In this document: positions 61,201-64,000 of the stretch, one piece after another | How positions within the stretch are numbered: position 1 is the first letter of the stretch | Layout: the number at the start of each line of letters is the position of its first letter | NCBI RefSeq assembly: GCF_018499575.1 | Contig: NZ_JAHDAP010000002.1 | Span: 186,001 to 250,000 of the forward strand | Direction of reading: 5' to 3' | DNA from: Streptococcus infantis | GTDB lineage: Bacteria > Bacillota > Bacilli > Lactobacillales > Streptococcaceae | DNA length: 64,000 nucleotides | Notes under the pieces: generated by a model | Seen by the model: the letters and a program-made list of their open reading frames with translations, nothing else | Told to the model about the DNA's origin: nothing | Databases searched by the model: none | Translations under genes and position numbers: made by a program

Positions 61201-64000
61201 CGTAAGAATCACTTGTATCAAGCAAGCCACCTAACAGATGGTAAGGATGATACCAGCTGGGCACCAGCAAATGATGCTAAAACGGGTGAATTTACTGTCG
61301 ATCTTGGTCAAAAGAGACGCTTTGACGTAGTCGAACTCAAAGAAGATATCGCTAAAGGTCAACGTATCTCTGGCTTCAAGGTTGAAGTTGAGCTCAATGG
61401 ACGTTGGGTACCATACGGGGAAGGGTCAACTGTTGGTTATCGTCGCCTTATCCAAGGTCAACCAGTAGAAGCACAAAAGATTCGCGTGACCATTACTGGT
61501 GCACAAGCGACACCTATTTTGACAAACTTCTCTGTTTATAAGACACCAAGCAGTATTGAGAAAACAGACGGCTACCCTCTAGGATTGGATTACCATTCAA
61601 ATACAACAGCTGATAAAGAAAATACAACTTGGTATGACGAATCTGAAGGTATCCGCGGAACATCTATGTGGACAAACCAAAAAGATGCTAGCGTCACCTA
61701 CCGTTTCACTGGAACAAAAGCATATGTAGTATCTACAGTGGATCCAAACCACGGTGAAATGTCAGTTTACGTGGATGGTCAAAAGGTTGCAGACGTTCAA
61801 ACCAATAATGCATCTCGTAAACGTAGCCAGATGGTTTATGAAACAGATGATTTGGCTCCAGGTGAACATACCATCAAACTTGTTAACAAGACTGGTAAAC
61901 CTATTGCGACTGAAGGTATCTACACTCTTAACAATGCCGGCAAAGGTATGTTTGAGATGAAAGAAACAACTTATGAAGTTCAAAAAGGTCAACCGGTTAC
62001 TGTAACCATTAAGCGTGTTGGTGGTAGCAAAGGAACAGCAACAGTCCATGTTGTAACAGAACCAGGAACAGGGGTTCATGGTAAAGTGTACAAGGACACA
62101 ACAGCTGACTTGACTTTCCAAGATGGTGAAACTGAGAAAACAATCACGATTCCAACAATTGACTTTACAGAGCAAGCTGATTCAATCTTTGACTTCAAAG
62201 TGAAAATGACTAGCGTTTCTGATAATGCCCTCCTTGGTTTTGCTTCAGAAGCTACGATTCAAGTGATGAAGGCAGAACTACTCCAAAAAGACCAGACAAG
62301 CTATGACGATCAAGCAACTCAGCTTGACTATAGCCCAGGTTGGCACCATGAAACCAATTCATCAGGTAAATACCAAAACACTGAGTCTTGGGCATCATTC
62401 GGTCGATTGAATGACGAGCAAAAGAAAAATGCTAGTGTAACAGCCTACTTCTACGGAACAGGTCTTGAGATCAAAGGATATGTGGATCCAGGACATGGTA
62501 TCTACAGAGTAACGCTAGACGGTAGAAAAGTCGAGTATCAAGATGGTCTAGGGAATGCGTCTGAATACAACGGCAAGAAGTACTTCAGTGGTACAGCTAC
62601 TACCCGTCAAGGTGGTCAGACTCTCGTTCGTTTGACTGGACTTGAAGAAGGTTGGCATGCTGTAACCTTGCAATTGGATCCAAAACGTAATGATACTACG
62701 AGAAATATTGGTATCCAAGTTGACCAGTTCATCACTCATGGTGAAGCTAGTGCTCTTTATACCAAAGCAGAGTTAATCCAAGCCATGAAGAGCTGGAAGG
62801 ATGAGTTGGTTAAGTTTGACCAGACAAGCTTGAAGAATACTCCAGAGGCACGTCAAGCCTTCAAGTCAAACTTGGACAAACTATCTGAGCAACTTTCAGT
62901 AAGTGATGCGAATGCACAAGAAGTTCTGAAAACAGTAACAGCCTTGCAAGCAATCCTTGATAAGGAAGAGAACTACGGTGTCGAAGAAACGCCAGCCCAA
63001 CCAGAAGAGCCTAACTACGACAAGGCTATGGCAAGTCTGACAGAAGCGATTGAAAGAAAAACAGCTGAACTCGGGGAAGACAAGGAAGCTAAGAAGAAGC
63101 TAGTTGCATTAACAGAGCAAGCCTTGACAGCCATCCAAGAAGCTAAGACTCAGGATGCAGTAGATAAAGCCTTGCAAGCAGCTTTAGCATCTATCAACAG
63201 TCTTCAAGCGACATCAAAAGAGGAGCCAGCTCCAGAAGAACCTGCAAAACCAGAGGAACCTAACTATGACAAGGCTATGGCAAGTTTGGCAGAGGCTATT
63301 CAAAACAAGAGCAAGGAACTCGGAAACGATAAAGAAGCTAAGAAGAAACTAGTTGAGTTGTCAGAACAAGCTCTTACTGCTATTGAAGCAGCCAAGACTC
63401 AGGATGCAGTAGATAAAGCTTTGCAAGCAGCTTTAGCGTCTATCAATAGTCTTCAGGCGACACCAAAAGAAGAGCCAACTCCAGAAGAACCTGCAAAACC
63501 AGAAGAACCAAACTACGACAAGGCTATGGCAAGTTTGGCAGAGGCTATTCAAAACAAGAGCAAGGAACTCGGAAACGATAAAGAAGCTAAGAAGAAGCTA
63601 GTTGAGTTGTCAGAACAAGCTCTTACTGCTATTGAAGCAGCCAAGACTCAGGATGCAGTAGATAAAGCTTTGCAAGACGCGTTGGTATCCATCAATAAGC
63701 TTCAAGCAACTCCAAAAGAGGAGCCAGCTCCAGAAGAACCAGCAAAACCAGAGGAGCCAAGCAAGCCAGAAGAACCAGCAAAACCAGAAGAACCAAGCAA
63801 GCCAGAAGAACCTGCAAAACCAGAAGAACCAGCAAAACCAGAAGAACCAAGCAAACCAGTAGAGCCTAAGCTTGACTACGATAAAGCTATGGCAAGCTTG
63901 TCCGAAGCCATTAAAAGTAAAACAGCTGAGTTGGGTGATGACAAGGAAGCTAAGAAGAAACTAGTTGAACTAGCAGAACAAGCCTTAGCTGCTATTGAAG
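58201..64000 (+). CDS. Giant surface protein: trypsin-like protease plus GH29 fucosidase plus binding domains (3' end outside window)
   Basis: An open reading frame of at least 1933 codons, uninterrupted to the window end. YSIRK-type signal (FSIRKLTVGVASVAVG). Order: linker to about 160; trypsin/V8-like protease (H218 in TVAHNF, D283 in NDLALVV, S374 in SGLSGGG); a WYQGDN...YYFDSKGQ wall-binding-like repeat (432-473); two MucBP-like segments (about 477-645); GH29 alpha-L-fucosidase (about 670-985; FIHYGMNTY, HHDGF, nucleophile candidate D833 in EVWMDG); F5/8C-like CBM (about 990-1115); jelly-roll, Calx-beta-like and second jelly-roll (1120-1517); then helical repeats with PEEPAKPEEP linkers. 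AGGAGAATTTG precedes the start. An LPXTG anchor is expected downstream. It stands where pneumococcus has nanR, as I recall. Confidence 0.9.
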   Translation, partial: MKRYFFERSRIFSIRKLTVGVASVAVGLAFFASGNVVANEVVTEPKLEVEGQAKEVIDVDKEKAETVKETKEVATPVKEDVAEQVAPATEKVTEETKTTEEAGDLLPAEIPDRAYPDTPVKKLDTSAIVSEKDSPKVETKSILKAEESNATEVEKDNRAIINGGQDLKHINYEGQPATSATMIYTIFSSPLADGGTQRYLNSGSGIFVAPNIMLTVAHNFLKKDAETNAGHILGGDTAKFYYNVGSNTPKERSLPTSGKDILFKEKDIHFWNKEKFGEGYKNDLALVVAPIPLQIASPNKAATFTPLAEYREYKAGEPVSTIGYPTDSSSPELKEPIVPGQLYKADGVVKGTEKYDDKGTVGVTYRLTSVSGLSGGGIINGDGKVIGIHQRGTVDNMNIAEKDRFGGGLVLSPEQLAWVKEIIDKYGVKEGWYQGDNDNRYYFDSKGQLLRNTTAVIGGNKYAFDNSGLATLVEGVDYGRVVIEHVDQNDNLVKENDTFVDKAEVGAQFNYNYKTEIEKTDFFKKNKEKYEIVSIDGKAINKQLKDAWEDDYSVVSKAPAGTRVIKVVYKVNKGSFEVHYRLKDSDKELTTADVDNNEGKEYDVSFVHRFQAKEIAGYRAVNASQEATIKHKGVNEVIFEYEKIEDPKPATPVTPVVDPKDEETEIADYGPLPSKAQLDYHKEELAAFIHYGMNTYTNSEWGNGRENPQNFNPTNLDTDQWIKTLKDAGFKRTIMVVKHHDGFVIYPSQYTKHTVAASPWKNGKGDLLEEISKSATKYDMNMGVYLSPWDANNPNYHVNTEKEYNEYYLNQLKEILGNPKYGNNGKFIEVWMDGARGSGAQKVTYTFDKWFEYIKKAEGDIAIFSAQPTSVRWIGNERGIAGDPVWHKVKKAKITDDVKNDYLNHGDPEGDMYSVGEADVSIRSGWFYHDNQQPKSIKDLMDIYFKSVGRGTPLLLNIPPNKEGRFADADVARLKEFRATLDQMYATDFAKGATVTASSTRKNHLYQASHLTDGKDDTSWAPANDAKTGEFTVDLGQKRRFDVVELKEDIAKGQRISGFKVEVELNGRWVPYGEGSTVGYRRLIQGQPVEAQKIRVTITGAQATPILTNFSVYKTPSSIEKTDGYPLGLDYHSNTTADKENTTWYDESEGIRGTSMWTNQKDASVTYRFTGTKAYVVSTVDPNHGEMSVYVDGQKVADVQTNNASRKRSQMVYETDDLAPGEHTIKLVNKTGKPIATEGIYTLNNAGKGMFEMKETTYEVQKGQPVTVTIKRVGGSKGTATVHVVTEPGTGVHGKVYKDTTADLTFQDGETEKTITIPTIDFTEQADSIFDFKVKMTSVSDNALLGFASEATIQVMKAELLQKDQTSYDDQATQLDYSPGWHHETNSSGKYQNTESWASFGRLNDEQKKNASVTAYFYGTGLEIKGYVDPGHGIYRVTLDGRKVEYQDGLGNASEYNGKKYFSGTATTRQGGQTLVRLTGLEEGWHAVTLQLDPKRNDTTRNIGIQVDQFITHGEASALYTKAELIQAMKSWKDELVKFDQTSLKNTPEARQAFKSNLDKLSEQLSVSDANAQEVLKTVTALQAILDKEENYGVEETPAQPEEPNYDKAMASLTEAIERKTAELGEDKEAKKKLVALTEQALTAIQEAKTQDAVDKALQAALASINSLQATSKEEPAPEEPAKPEEPNYDKAMASLAEAIQNKSKELGNDKEAKKKLVELSEQALTAIEAAKTQDAVDKALQAALASINSLQATPKEEPTPEEPAKPEEPNYDKAMASLAEAIQNKSKELGNDKEAKKKLVELSEQALTAIEAAKTQDAVDKALQDALVSINKLQATPKEEPAPEEPAKPEEPSKPEEPAKPEEPSKPEEPAKPEEPAKPEEPSKPVEPKLDYDKAMASLSEAIKSKTAELGDDKEAKKKLVELAEQALAAIE
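63013..64000 (+). repeat. Helical/proline-rich repeats in the surface protein
   Basis: Units starting (N/D)YDKAMASL begin at 63013, 63262, 63511 and 63874 (the last incomplete). The first three are 83 codons apart, and the second and third are nearly identical at DNA level. A longer PEEPSKPEEPAK linker precedes the fourth. Confidence 0.9.

Overview
The window is a Streptococcus chromosome segment, most likely mitis group (S. oralis, S. mitis or a close relative). Evidence for this includes the gene sets argS/argR/mutS, rpsL/rpsG/fusA/polC, nrdR/dnaB/dnaI, secA with tandem DAHP synthases, acpS, alr and recG, and a sialic-acid (nan) locus next to an acetyl esterase gene. A BOX-type repeat and low-GC, AGGAG-rich leaders agree. 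I cannot fix the species by eye.

Layout. 1-8.1 kb: argS (5' part), argR, mutS, a LytTR regulator/DUF3021 membrane pair, and the rpsL-rpsG-fusA translation genes. 8.2-18.7 kb: polC, a tiny membrane ORF, pepS, a GlsB-type protein, a LysR regulator, queA, a lipoprotein and two unknown membrane proteins. 18.8-24.1 kb: tRNA-Lys(CUU), 6S RNA and rarA on the minus strand, then DUF3013, NUDIX, GIY-YIG, prmA and rsmE genes on the plus strand. 24.2-30.2 kb: diacetyl reductase, aquaporin, thioredoxin, a cysteine-rich MarR regulator, lrgAB and a YtrA-type GntR/ABC operon. 30.3-45 kb: nrdR-dnaB-dnaI-nitroreductase, der, TPM protein, lemA, secA, two aroG genes, acpS-alr and recG.

45-64 kb is the accessory, host-glycan part. 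It opens with a csRNA-like small RNA and an acetyl esterase. Next come sialidase nanA (cell-wall anchored), nanE, a sugar ABC transporter, YhcH, a DUF624 protein, N-acetylneuraminate lyase and a ROK kinase. It closes with a giant surface protein, open at the window end, that joins a trypsin-like protease domain to a GH29 fucosidase domain, carbohydrate-binding-like domains and long helical/proline-rich repeats. Together these genes would cut sialic acid and probably fucose from host glycoproteins, import the released sialic acid and convert it to amino sugars.

Regulation is the strongest new signal. A 14-bp palindrome, TGAAACTACTTTCA, stands 56-57 bp upstream of the -35 position of four promoters (esterase, nanA, nanE, lyase), and the same promoters carry cre-like CcpA sites. 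Other notable signals are a four-cysteine MarR protein with matching palindromes at its own and the thioredoxin promoter, and a 21-bp-period direct repeat in front of the LytTR gene. All assignments are from reading the sequence; no database search was run.
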